The notes under the pieces were generated by a model that was given only the letters and a program-made list of their open reading frames with translations, did no database searches and was not told where the DNA came from. A stretch of DNA of 64,000 nucleotides from Bacteroidia bacterium (GTDB taxonomy: Bacteria > Bacteroidota > Bacteroidia > Cytophagales > Cyclobacteriaceae), in NCBI GenBank assembly GCA_030426345.1, contig JAUHYU010000011.1:1-64000 (forward strand), written 5' to 3'. Position numbers and translations under genes: made by a program. Below, one piece after another: positions 47,313 through 58,500 of the stretch; positions within the stretch are counted from its first letter, which is position 1; every line of letters starts with the position of its first letter.

Positions 47313-48449
47313 TTGAAAACACAAGTTTTAAAATATTCGGTTATGTTCATGTTGTTTTGGGTGGTGATCCCTGCACAAGCCCAATACAAAATATTGGAAG
47401 ACAAAGGTGCGTTGGACCAGGTACATCAAGCGATCGACAGCATCTATAACCTCAACTTTGATGCGGCAGATCCAATAATTGCGAAACTAGAAAAAAAGTT
47501 GCCTGACTATCCGGGACTGGTTTTGCTTAAGGCATTTTATACTAATTGGAAATATCAGCCGATCAAAAAAGGGCGGGCAGCCTATGGTCGTTTCGAAGCA
47601 TATCTGCAAAAAGGGATTGAGCAGAGTGAAGCCATGCTGGATAAAGATGCCAACAACGTGGAGGCCACTTTCTTTTTGATGGCCTGCCATGCTTATCTAG
47701 CACAACTTTATGTCAACAACGGACAAAATATGAAAGCTCTTGGTGAGGCAAAATATGCTTATAAGTATATCAAGGAAGGGTTTGATTACACAGATGTCAA
47801 TCCGGAATTTTACTTTTCGAGCGGTATTTATAATTATTATCGAGAACGGTACCCAGAAGAAAACCCATTTTACAAATCATTCTTATGGTTCTTTCGAAGT
47901 GGCGATATGACTGAAGGAATCCGTATGCTACAGCGAGGGTCACATGAGGCGGTTTTTACCCAGGCAGAGTGCTTGACATATCTCTTTCATATATTCTTGA
48001 GGTATGAGAATGAACCAGAAGATGCCATGTATTACGCCCGGATCCTAAAGAACAAATACCCAGATAATTTGCACTTTACGGCTAATTACATAGAAAACAT
48101 GATGCGGCTCAATAGTATTGGTGATGCGCTACCCGACATCCTGCTGCTGATAGATAGCGACAAGGAATATGATCAATACCTCGGCAATATATATTATGGC
48201 ATTTATCTGTTAGATCATGAAAAAAAGCCCCAAAAATCCATGGAATACCTTAAGCGCGCAGACCAACTCGGCGATCGGGATGGCACCCACGATGCGCACC
48301 ACGACAGCATGTTATATCTCGGAATGGGAAAGGGGTTTAAGGAAATGGGGAAAAGGGAATTGGCAATGGAAAACATTAAAAAATCCATAAAATCTGCTGA
48401 GTACAGCGCATATCGCATGGATGCAGAAGCCCTATTGAGTACTTTTTAA
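47313..48449 (+). CDS. exported TPR-like protein of unknown function
   Basis: A 378-residue protein with a signal peptide (KYSVMFMLFWVVIPAQAQ) starting from a TTG; a later ATG would shorten the n-region. The mature part is almost all helical, with TPR-like repeats (IAKLEKKLPDYPGLVLLKAFY, AYLQKGIEQSEAMLDKDANNVEATFFLMACHAYLAQLY, and others). It sits 70 nt after murF. I do not recognise a specific function; a periplasmic scaffolding role is plausible. Confidence 0.7.
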   Translation: MKTQVLKYSVMFMLFWVVIPAQAQYKILEDKGALDQVHQAIDSIYNLNFDAADPIIAKLEKKLPDYPGLVLLKAFYTNWKYQPIKKGRAAYGRFEAYLQKGIEQSEAMLDKDANNVEATFFLMACHAYLAQLYVNNGQNMKALGEAKYAYKYIKEGFDYTDVNPEFYFSSGIYNYYRERYPEENPFYKSFLWFFRSGDMTEGIRMLQRGSHEAVFTQAECLTYLFHIFLRYENEPEDAMYYARILKNKYPDNLHFTANYIENMMRLNSIGDALPDILLLIDSDKEYDQYLGNIYYGIYLLDHEKKPQKSMEYLKRADQLGDRDGTHDAHHDSMLYLGMGKGFKEMGKRELAMENIKKSIKSAEYSAYRMDAEALLSTF

Positions 48450-48490
48450 TATTTTTAAATTAAATTCGCACTTTTTCAAAACTACTATCT

Positions 48491-49351
48491 GTGAAAATTA
48501 GAGAAATACTGCAACGGGGTGAAAAAAGCTTTTCATTTGAGTTTTTTCCACCCAAAAATTATAGTTCCATTCTTGAGCTCGGCATCAATGTCGGACAGCT
48601 GATTAAGCTGTCGCCATCGTTTGTGTCAGTGACTTATGGGGCGGGTGGCTCTAACCAAGATGCCTCATTCAACCTGATTGATTATATCAATAATAAAATC
48701 GGGCTGATCACCATGGCGCACTACACTTGCGTGAATGCCACCAAAGAAAAGGTAGCTCGTGACCTGGATTTTTTCCATGAAAAAAATATAGAAAACCTGA
48801 TCTTGCTGAGGGGCGACCCGCCAAAAGGTGAATCCGAATTTATCAACAAAGGTGGGGATTTTCACCATGCCAGCGACCTGATCGATTTTGCCGCCAAACA
48901 AAATCGGTTTTGCATCGCTGCTGCCGGCTATCCGGAAGCACACCCTGAGTCGATAGACCTTGATTCGGATATTGCCCATTTAAAAAACAAGGTGGCCATG
49001 GGTGCGGATTTTATTGTGACGCAGTTGTTTTTTGACAATGCCTATTACTATGATTATGTAGCGAGGGCTAGGAAAGCAGGTGTGACGGTGCCGATCGTGC
49101 CGGGTATCATGCCGATCACGAATTTCACGCAGATCAAGAAATTCACCAAAATGATTGGCGCAAAAATACCTGAAGCCTTAGTGCATCAATTGGAACCATA
49201 TCAGGATGATTTGGCAAAAACGTATGAAATAGGCGTGGAGTTCGCGATCAGACAGTGCCGAGAATTGCTCGACAATGGTGCCCCGGGATTGCATTTTTAT
49301 ACACTGAACAAGTCACGAGCAACTGTAGATATTTTTTCTTCTATAAAATAA
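48491..49351 (+). CDS. metF: methylenetetrahydrofolate reductase
   Basis: A 286-residue FAD-dependent reductase that supplies 5-methyl-THF for methionine synthesis. FSFEFFPPK, FVSVTYGAGGS, the FAD-contact LLRGDPP and DFIVTQLFFDN are characteristic. GTG start, with normal N-terminus. The length is slightly short compared with many bacterial MetF, but the C-terminal GVEFAIRQCRELLDNGAPGLHFYTLN is intact. It is 41 nt after the TPR gene. Confidence 0.93.
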   Translation: MKIREILQRGEKSFSFEFFPPKNYSSILELGINVGQLIKLSPSFVSVTYGAGGSNQDASFNLIDYINNKIGLITMAHYTCVNATKEKVARDLDFFHEKNIENLILLRGDPPKGESEFINKGGDFHHASDLIDFAAKQNRFCIAAAGYPEAHPESIDLDSDIAHLKNKVAMGADFIVTQLFFDNAYYYDYVARARKAGVTVPIVPGIMPITNFTQIKKFTKMIGAKIPEALVHQLEPYQDDLAKTYEIGVEFAIRQCRELLDNGAPGLHFYTLNKSRATVDIFSSIK

Positions 49352-49380
49352 ATTTTTCAAACTTCGTTCATGTCTATAGT

Positions 49381-50769
49381 ATGAATAAAAAATCCGATTA
49401 TCCATTAAGCACTTATTTGATATTCCCAGGTATCGCCATGCTCCTAGGCTGGGGATTGCGCGGACATATAGGTGGAGGGCCTTTCGGGGCGATGATCCCG
49501 GGGGCCATGGTTGCACTTGCGATTTCTATGTTGCTCGGCTTCAGGCCAAAATTCACCTCTGTCGTGGTCGTATTTAGTGTGGTAGGAGTTGGCCTTGGTG
49601 GTGAGATGACCTATGGACAAACTTTGACTTTCTTGCGGGATCCGGCAACAGTTTGGTGGGGCAATGTCGCGACAGCAATAAAAGGTGGAGTATGGGGATT
49701 AGGCGGAGGAGCGATTCTGGGGCTAGGGCTGATTCATCATCGGGTGCCGCGAAAAACGATCTTAATAGCACTTGTTTTATTCTTAATTGGGTTTTTGATT
49801 GGGTTCAAGCTCATCAATGAACCTAAATTAATTTACTTTTCAGACCCCATAAACAAGCCGAGAACGGAATCCTGGGCAGGATTGTTGTTTGGGGCGTTGG
49901 CCTTGATCAGCTATTTGAAATTCAATATTGAAAAGAAGGACTTCAACATTGTACTGCGCTTTGCCAAATGGGGATTGATCAGTGGCGCGCTAGGGTTTGG
50001 ACTCGGTGGCCTGTGGTTTGTGCTCAGTACGAACCTCCCCGGGGTTATTTTCACTAGCTGGTGGAAAATGATGGAGTTTACCTTTGGCATGTTGTTCGGC
50101 ATGGGGCTCGGGTATGCTGCGTGGCTGAGCCGCGATGAAATTACACAGAAAAAAGCCTCAAAAAGGGAGGGATTCAAACTTCCTGTGGCTAACCAAATGC
50201 TGCTGATATTCCTTATTTCTGCATTAGTCTATTTTATATATCCTATGCTTTTGGAGTCGGTCGCAAGTCAGCTAGAATCTTCAGAAAGCGCCTTGGCAAG
50301 TATTACTCTTTCCGTTCTGATGCTGTTGGGAAATTATGCTTTTTATGGTCTTATCCTGATTTTAGTTGTTCTGAGATGCAAAGCTATGGCCTGGCAGATT
50401 GGGATTACGCTTACATTTTGCCATTGTATTGTTGATCTCATGCGCGACTTACATCCACAGCCTGACACGGAGATACACATGGGCGTGCAGTTGTTGGTGA
50501 TAACGGCGGCTACTCTGATCGTGGCTTGGCTGGTTGCAGTGTATCAGCGTGATAAAAACATCAATAATTCCATGTTTCAGATATTGGTGTGGTCTACTAT
50601 TGCTATTGCCATGGCCAGCATGCTCGGGGATTATTTTATTGAAGGGAAAGTAATGGAATCAGGAATGGTAAAGATCTTGGTAAAAGCATTTTTTGTGGAT
50701 ATTGTGTTTGTGGTATCAGCTATTTATGTGTCGAGCAAGTCCTTGTCGATTGTGAGGCAGAAAGCATAA
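49381..50769 (+). CDS. polytopic membrane protein, family not recognised
   Basis: A 462-residue protein with about twelve hydrophobic segments, a Gly-rich opening (GWGLRGHIGGGPFGAMIPGAM) and a second Gly-rich stretch (GGVWGLGGGAILGLG). The Gly-dense helices and repeated GxGLG motifs suggest tightly packed helices like those of channels or transporters, but I cannot name a family. The ATG at 49381 is used; an open frame continues upstream into metF and is not used. The last codon is directly followed by a 22-nt direct repeat. Confidence 0.6.
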   Translation: MNKKSDYPLSTYLIFPGIAMLLGWGLRGHIGGGPFGAMIPGAMVALAISMLLGFRPKFTSVVVVFSVVGVGLGGEMTYGQTLTFLRDPATVWWGNVATAIKGGVWGLGGGAILGLGLIHHRVPRKTILIALVLFLIGFLIGFKLINEPKLIYFSDPINKPRTESWAGLLFGALALISYLKFNIEKKDFNIVLRFAKWGLISGALGFGLGGLWFVLSTNLPGVIFTSWWKMMEFTFGMLFGMGLGYAAWLSRDEITQKKASKREGFKLPVANQMLLIFLISALVYFIYPMLLESVASQLESSESALASITLSVLMLLGNYAFYGLILILVVLRCKAMAWQIGITLTFCHCIVDLMRDLHPQPDTEIHMGVQLLVITAATLIVAWLVAVYQRDKNINNSMFQILVWSTIAIAMASMLGDYFIEGKVMESGMVKILVKAFFVDIVFVVSAIYVSSKSLSIVRQKA

Positions 50770-50770
50770 A

Positions 50771-50793
50771 AAAAAAGCTTCTAAAATCCATGA
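50771..50793 (+). repeat. left 22-nt direct repeat flanking the DUF4238 gene
   Basis: AAAAAAGCTTCTAAAATCC plus ATG, differing at one base from the copy at 52211-52233 in the same orientation. It contains the over-represented decamer and looks like one arm of the terminator hairpin at 59649-59697. Confidence 0.7.
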
Positions 50794-50847
50794 GTTCCAT
50801 CTGTCCTGGAATATTCTGCGCTAAGCCGAAGTATCTATCTAGTGGTG

Positions 50848-50866
50848 TGAGCAGCGTACCTGCTCA
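50848..50866. other. hairpin downstream of the DUF4238 gene
   Basis: TGAGCAG-cgtac-CTGCTCA, a perfect 7-bp stem with a 5-nt loop in a small G+C-rich patch, 37 nt past the minus-strand stop. No T-tract follows on the minus strand, so it is a weak terminator candidate. Confidence 0.4.
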
Positions 50867-50902
50867 TGGCTCACGGCCGTCTATTAGATTTGCAGTAGCT
50901 GC

Positions 50903-51997
50903 CTATATGTCCAATCCCATTTCTTTGAGTTGTCGAACTGTGTCCTGAAACTCAACACTCTCATTATAAAGGCCATGTTCCTGTACGTTCCTCATAAATT
51001 CAACCAATTCTTTGTTGTCATTAGTCACTCCTTTTTCTGCAAGTATAACCATAGTCTCCATTAATACTAACTTGGTTTTATAATTTTGAATTATTGGATG
51101 GTCATCTTCAGATGGCTTTGTATACTCTTCTTGATCTTTCAAAAACTTATCTATTCCAGTTTGAGTCCCAATAACCCATCTCTCAGCATTTTCATAAACA
51201 CTATTATTTAAAATAACATGTTGAAGAAAACTGTCTCTTTGGTAGAAGACTCGGTTAATAATTGAACCCTCAAGTTTCGGAGGAATAAATAGGGCATGTT
51301 TTGGGTCTAACGGAACATATATTGAATTTCTTGCATCAAAAAGGTCAAAATCAATCCCAAATGAGTTTCTGATTTCAATGGGGTTGTCACTTGTTATAAA
51401 TTCTTGGTCACCAACTAGCTCTGTAACAACTATTCCATCAAGAGCTTTGAATCGAACAAACTGATTTAAAAGTGCAATCTGTGTATTTAAATAATCTATC
51501 CGTCTATGTTCCCTTATTTCTTTCTTAATCTTATTGAACGATTTATCTTTTATTGATATCTCGTATCCCAAAAAGTCAATTTTGTCAGCCCCTGTATCGT
51601 TTTTTACGTCATTAACCAATGTCGCTGCAAAATGAACAAATTTGTTTAAGGCCTTAGGTGTTCTGAAATACATACTTAAGGTCGTATAAAGTATTAAAGT
51701 TTTTTCTTCTCCTGTTATATTTTGTTTCTTATCTAATACGAGAAGTTTATAAACGTCCGGATATTTTGATTCTATGTTTTCTGAAAAGAAGTCTTCGATT
51801 TGATATTTCTTGTCTACGGATAGATGTTTGAGCGTATATAAATCTGTCTCTACACATATGTCTCTAATGCTAATTTCATTTTTAATTGCTTCAGTCAGCT
51901 TGTTGAATGCTGTAACAAAGAACTTGTCACCGTCCTGTCTGTGAACGAAATTCTTTAAATATGTTCGCGGAATAAAATGTTGATGTGGTTTTTTCAT
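50903..51997 (-). CDS. DUF4238 protein
   Basis: A 364-residue soluble protein. The start HQHFIPRTYLKNFVH and later FITSDNPI are DUF4238 signatures; function is unknown. The open frame extends 78 codons upstream to an ATG at 52231, but that ATG lies in the direct repeat and the family begins at MKKPHQHFIP (51997). The gene is isolated, on the minus strand between plus-strand genes, and bracketed by 22-nt direct repeats, suggesting acquisition as a cassette. Confidence 0.75.
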   Translation of the reverse strand: MKKPHQHFIPRTYLKNFVHRQDGDKFFVTAFNKLTEAIKNEISIRDICVETDLYTLKHLSVDKKYQIEDFFSENIESKYPDVYKLLVLDKKQNITGEEKTLILYTTLSMYFRTPKALNKFVHFAATLVNDVKNDTGADKIDFLGYEISIKDKSFNKIKKEIREHRRIDYLNTQIALLNQFVRFKALDGIVVTELVGDQEFITSDNPIEIRNSFGIDFDLFDARNSIYVPLDPKHALFIPPKLEGSIINRVFYQRDSFLQHVILNNSVYENAERWVIGTQTGIDKFLKDQEEYTKPSEDDHPIIQNYKTKLVLMETMVILAEKGVTNDNKELVEFMRNVQEHGLYNESVEFQDTVRQLKEMGLDI

Positions 51998-52523
51998 AAG
52001 GCAATTACCACCTACAATTGCATAGAGCACATTTGTGCCCATTATCCAATATATGACATGCGCATTTTGAGTTAAAAATAGCCCTTTTCGGTAGTAATCC
52101 AATAGATGTCGATGAGGAGTCGAGGTTGGATTAAAGAGTCTATCCGAAGTAATCTTGCAATTGATCATTGGCTGAATCTCTTTGAGCGAAAGACTTGGTT
52201 TTTTTGGATAAAAAAAGCCTCTAAAATCCATGGAATGGCCGGAAAAAAATCAATAATATGAGTATTAAATACTTGTTAATAACATAGATTATTTTGCATT
52301 TTATTATTCCTTATGATTACTTTTTTTTCATATTTTATTGATTAATATAATTTTGAAATAAAAAAGTATAATTTATTTTATATATTCGGCGCCATAAGAG
52401 ACAGCCTTTCCTAGTAACTTTTTTAGAGAAATTTGCCAAAATTAATTGATGGTTGACGCCATTCGTTTTGCTTTTTTCTGATACTCTTTATAATTCACTG
52501 CATTTACTTTTAAATAGTTTTTT
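51998..52523. other. 526-nt intergenic region upstream of DUF4238 and the giant T9SS gene
   Basis: It holds the right direct repeat (52211-52233) and, from about 52250, a very A/T-rich tract. A lone TAATTTTG (52348-52355) resembles a -7 element but has no -33 partner at proper distance. The open minus-strand extension of the DUF4238 frame covers 51998-52231. No RNA gene seen. Confidence 0.4.
52211..52233 (+). repeat. right 22-nt direct repeat flanking the DUF4238 gene
   Basis: AAAAAAGCCTCTAAAATCC plus ATGG, same orientation as 50771-50793. The same GCCTCTAAAATCCATG string forms the left arm of the terminator at 59649. Confidence 0.7.
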
Positions 52524-55500
52524 ATGAATTCACACAGACTAGCTTCAATTGCTCTTTCCATTATGTTGTTTTTTGCCATGTCTACGGTCAATGCCCAGAT
52601 GTCGGGCAATTACACCATTGCTACAGACGGGTCTGGTGATTTTACCACTTTAAATGCTGCCATCGCTAAGTTGCAAAACGATGGCATGGGTGCAGATGTC
52701 ACGCTTCAGCTCAAGCCAGGCATCTACAATGAAAAAGTGAGGATCGGAGCTATAGCAGGCAACAGTCTGGCAAAGCAAGTGATTATCGAGTCGCTTAGCG
52801 GCAACCGCGAAGATGTGACAATCACTTACACGACTAACGACGAGGACTCTTCCAACTATCTCATCAGGCTCGATGATGTCAAAGGGGCGAGCATCCGCAA
52901 TATCACCTTCGACACTCAGGGTGCCAAATCTTACTACGGCAGGGTGATCGAATTGATTGGAATAACCTCTAATGTAACCATCGAGGGCAACCACTTTATC
53001 GGAAATAGAAACAGCAGTGCCATTGTTTTTGGCTTGGGGGCTGGCGATTTTTTTGAGCACTATATCAATCCAGATTCCATCCGTAACCTGACAGTGAATC
53101 ACAATCTTTTCAACCTGTTTTCTCCGGCAGTTGATTCTGAGATGTCCTTTACCATGGATGTCTTTCATGAAAATCTTTCCATTTCCCACAACCAATTTAT
53201 CGATTGTAATGGCATCAACCTGGCCAATGTCAAGGGTCTGTACTTTGGCAATAATTTAAGTAAGAAGGTAGAGTACAAGATCAAGCCACTTGTGCTCAGT
53301 AACTGCAAAGGCGAGATTTTGGTTGAAAAAAATATCGCCTATACCACTACAGATGGGTTTAGTTTTTTCGCTACGCACGGCACCAAAGACTCCCCAGTGA
53401 TCGTGCGCAACAACTTTGTGTCGGGTGATAAAATTGTACTAGCGATAAGTGGGATCTCCAATTTCAACATCGCCCACAATACCTTTATCGGAACATCGAC
53501 CGGCTCATCACTCATGGCCCTTTATGGTGTTGACAGTTCAGCGATGTACAACAACATTTTTTATAATAAAAAGTCAGATCAAGCACTGCTGACTTTCGAT
53601 AAGATGGGCAATGTCGATATGGATTACAACTGCTACTATGCCCCTGATGGCACACTGGCTGATAATTATGATATAACTATTAATACATTAGAAGAAATGA
53701 GGACCGTTTTGGGCATTGAAGCGCATGGAATGAACATCAATCCCATTTTCGTGTCCGATACTACATATCAGGTATTGGCAGCTGACTTGACAGATGCGGG
53801 TATACCTCTTCCGTATATCACTGACGATATTGAAGGCGATCCTCGCGCTGATGGCTTGCCGGATATTGGGGTAGACGAAAGTACGGCCGTTTCCAACTTA
53901 ATCATTAACGAGGTTACTACTGCTACGCCAACAGTCAACATTGATGGAAACTTGAGTATTACCTGGAAAGGGGAGAATATCGGCGAAACAACTTTTTCTA
54001 CAGAATGGAAGGACCACGTGTACCTTTCTAAAGACACACAACTCGATGAAGATGATGTCTTTCTTGGGTCTAAAATTAATAATGATGTACTGGCTCCTGG
54101 GGATCTGTTTTCTCATAGCAAAGTCTTTCTTGTAGACTTGGATAATCCCGGAGATTATTACGTGTTGGTGAAGTTAGATGTAGATGAGGTACTTATAGAA
54201 GATAAAAATGACAACATCGAGATAGGGCCAAAAGTCACCGTGATCTTTGCCAATCGACCCAATCTGGAGGTAACTAATATTTCCATGCCAGCTAATATCA
54301 ATTCCGGGTCTGTGGTTACGGTAGAGTGGACTGTGACAAATAATGGCGATGAAGCCACAACGGAAAACTGGTTTGATTATATCTATTTTTCTTCAGACAA
54401 GGACTTGCTGGAAGATCATGAGAATTTTGACCCTGAGCAGGAATTTTTGGTTAAACTAGAAAACACTGTTGGCTTGGCTCCGGGAGAATCTTATACCAAT
54501 TCACATCAGTTCAAACTTCCGCTCAGCGGATCCGGGAAATACTACATTAAAGTGGTTGTTGATTTAGAAAATTCTCAAAATGAATTGGATGAATCCCTTC
54601 CAAACAACTCTACGATCAGTTTGCCAATCTCGATATCCCAAGCCCCGCTCAGTGACTTGAAGGTTACATCTTTCACTTTTCCGGAAACAGCTTTTAGTGG
54701 TGAATGGATTGATTTTAGCTATACAGTTAAAAATATTGGAACGGCCAAGACTTCATATGATCTGTGGACAGATTATGTATATGTCATCACTGATTCTATT
54801 CCCAATCGAAATTCCTTTAAAAGCGCTTGGAAAACCAGACAAGAAATAAAGAATTGGAAAGAAATGGAGGTGGCAGAAGAGCTAGTAATCCATGAAAAGA
54901 TAAAGCTGCCTTATTGTGAATCGGATACATTTTATGTTTTTCTGCTTACTGATGTTTATAATCAAATAGAAGAATCTGTTGAAAGTAATAATACAACTAT
55001 TGCCAATCAACCAATCATTGTTGTCTACAAACCGAGCGCAGATATGGTTGTGGAGCGCATCCATGTCCCTGATCAACCGCGCGCCACAGACCAGTTGACA
55101 ACGATAGAATATGATATATACAACCGAGGCTTCGATGTGGCGAACATTTTCAATAACCTGCATGATGCCATCTATCTCTCCAAGGATCAGGAATTTGATA
55201 TAAAAGAAGATTTGAAGCTTGCCGGTGGATGGTTTTTTGATACTTTGTCATTGGCGGTAGATGATAAAATAACGAGACAAATATCTATCACTTGGCCTGA
55301 TAGTTTGTTTGGAGATTATTATGTGGTAGTCAATACAGATGATCTCGATCAGATTTGCGAAGCTCCTTATGAGGGCAATAATGCATTCTTTAGCGAAAAA
55401 ATCTCTATAGAACTCGCTCCAGTTAAAGATCTTACTATCAAAAACTTGAGGGTTGAAACATCTGGTATTGCTGGAGAACGGATGGCCATCAAATATAATT

Positions 55501-58500
55501 TACACAATAATGGCGTCGGTATCGTGTCAGGCAAAGTCTTAGTGGATTCTATTTATTTGGTACCTGAAAACGGCCAACCCAATAAAAAGTACAGCCATTG
55601 GGGCAAGCAACATGAAGACTTGACATTATCCTCGAATTCATCGGTATTGGAGGAAATGTTGTTAAGCATACCGATTACTACACCACCTGGAAGGTATCAA
55701 CTCGTCATTATCGCTGATGCCAAAAAGATGATTTATGAGCATGAAGCGGAAAACAATAATCTAGTTAAATCTCCGACAATCACCATTACCAGAGATGAAG
55801 ACAAACTACCAGATTTGGCTATCCAAAATGTGGCCTTGCCACAAGAGATACTTTCTGGTACAACAGCTTCTATCTCATTTGATATTTCTAATCTAAGCCC
55901 CGCGGAGACCAATACCGATGCCTGGAAATACAGGTTGAGCTTATTGAACGAGATGGATAAGAAATTGGGAAATGAAAACTACCTGCATATCGGCAAGCTT
56001 GATGGCAATTCTACTTATACCGAAAATTTTGATTTTAAAATTCCAGATGGGATTTCGGGGAGCTATCGTCTGGTGATTCATGCGGATATCAACTATAAAG
56101 TTGCTGAATATTATAAGGAAAATAATGCAGATACCATTGATATCGAAATAGCATTGAGCCCATGGCCAGATCTTGTTGTTCAGAATTTAAATTTCCCGGC
56201 AACGATGATTGCAGGACAAGAGGCAACTATAAGTTGGGAAGTGAAGAATGCTGGACAGGTTCCAACAAAGGCAGAAATCCTGTCGGATAAAATATATGTA
56301 TCTAAGGACGAAGTGCTCGATGAACACGATATTTTATTGCACTCGGTTGTTTACGACAATACACTTGCAAAAGGAGCGGTTTTGAGTCAAAATCCTGTTT
56401 TTAGAATCCTGCCAGAATTGGATGGAAACTACTATTTAATCGTGATGACTGATGCCAGCAATCAGGAGTATGAGCACACCGGTGAAGAAAACAATGTCTT
56501 TCATTCCATTGATGAAGTCACCATCACCAAGCCAAAACCAATAGACCTGGAGCCGGTGGTTTCTTCTATTGATTTCAGTCTTTCATCAGGGGTTGTCCAG
56601 TTTGGGGTACGCAACAACGGCCCCAATACAGGCCACGGCAGTTGGGTAGATGCCGCATTCCTTTCTACCGATCCCCTCTGGGACAAAGATGATGTTCTCA
56701 TGGGCTACCGCAAATATTCAGCGAGTAACTCGGGATTGGAGTCTGGAGGAGCGTATAATTTTACCATCAAAAATCAATCAGGATTTGTGAAGCCTGACTA
56801 CTACTATGTCATCATCAAATCAGACGTGTACAATTACATGCCAGAAACCAACAAAGGAAATAACTACCAGGCATCAAAAGATCCTGTTTATATCGATATG
56901 CTTGCAGAGCTCATCCCAGGCGAGGCAAAGGATTCTGTGTATTATCTAAATAGAAATAGGAGCCATTATTATAAAATGAAAACCAAAACTGACAAAGGAT
57001 ATCTGCTAACCATAGACGGAAAAAACTCCAACAATAGCACAGAGCTCTTTTACAAAACAGCTGACCTGCCAAGCAGAGGAGGTGATTTTGATTTTAAAGG
57101 GGCGAATGATAGGCAAGAAACACAGCAGATCATCGTGCCGTCCAAAGATCAGGCAACTACAGATTATATCCTGGCCTATGGCGATTATGTATTTGGTGAA
57201 ACCATGGATTATACCCTGTTGGCCGAAGAAAAGGAATTCAGCATTGTCAACATCACTCCGGAGGTTGGCGGCAATGAGGGCATTGTAGTCATGGATATCA
57301 ATGGCTTTGACTTCACAGATTCGCTCAGGGCTGTTTTACGGAATGCCACAGACACAGTAGAAGCCGTGCACTCCTTCAGCATTTCCAATATTCTTGCCCG
57401 CGCCCATTTCAATACAAACTCCATTGATACTGGGACTTATGACGTCGTACTCCAGCGTCTCGATCGAGGAGATAAGACGGTGTACGAGCAAGCCTTTCAG
57501 GTGCAGGATACTTCCTATACTGAGTATCACATGAATGTCACAGGTCCAGATCGGGTGATTCAGGGGCGCGACTTTCTTAGTCAGGTACATTTCAGCAATC
57601 TGGGAAATATCAATGACTATGATCTCTTTGTCATGATTGCCATATCTGCCAAAAATCATGGGCCGCAAGATTTCAAAGTTGATTATCTTGGTGATGGGGT
57701 TTCAGATCAATTGCCTGAGGAATTACAGGCTTTGCATCCATTTTCTAACGAAGCACTTTTTCAAGATGACAAAGCTTATTATTTCTACACTTGGCTACCT
57801 GTCTTTGCTGCACGGAGTAGTGGCCAGTTCACATTTAAGCTTAACATGGCCGAAATCGATACAATCAATATATCAGCTCAGATTTTCGCAAATCCTATAA
57901 GTGACATTCATTTCTCCGGCGATTTGGATGACCTGAAAAAGACCAGGTTTTTGAAAGATATTGATGCTTCTTTTACCGGTGGAAACAATGCGTCTTCCAA
58001 CGCCAGGGTAACGGCGGATTGCATTGATGATCCTAAGGCTGTAGAAGCCATGGTTTGGAAAAGCGTGCGTTCGCATGTAGAGTATGTGAGTGGTGGCATT
58101 CCAGGCTCGCCGACTCAAGTGGTCACCACATTGGTGCAGGAAGGCCTCAAATCAATGGTAGACGTGGAGGCTCACGACAGGGCAGAGGGGTTGGTTAAAG
58201 ACTTAACAGATGAGCGTAGAGAGATTACATTGGATCCTACACAAAAATCTGCCTATGACAACTTGCTCAAAAACCTAGATAATTGCCTCACCCCGGAATT
58301 AGTTGAGGAGATAGTGGACAAATGCCTTGTTGCCCACAGAGAAGAAGTATTGCGAGCTGATGGTAGAAAAAGTTATAGGACTGTATATACCAACACATGT
58401 CCCTATGCTAGTCCCGGAGGGACATCTAAAGGTGTAGCGGTTGTATCTTCGCATGACCCTAATGAAATCATTGGACCGGAAGGCATCGGTGAGCCACGAT

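Noticed and set aside
49255-49380. Upstream open extension of the polytopic membrane protein
   Set aside because: It overlaps the end of metF in another frame; the first helix follows the ATG at 49381.
51998-52231. 78-codon upstream extension of the DUF4238 frame
   Set aside because: It runs through the direct repeat and lacks family similarity; the domain begins at 51997.
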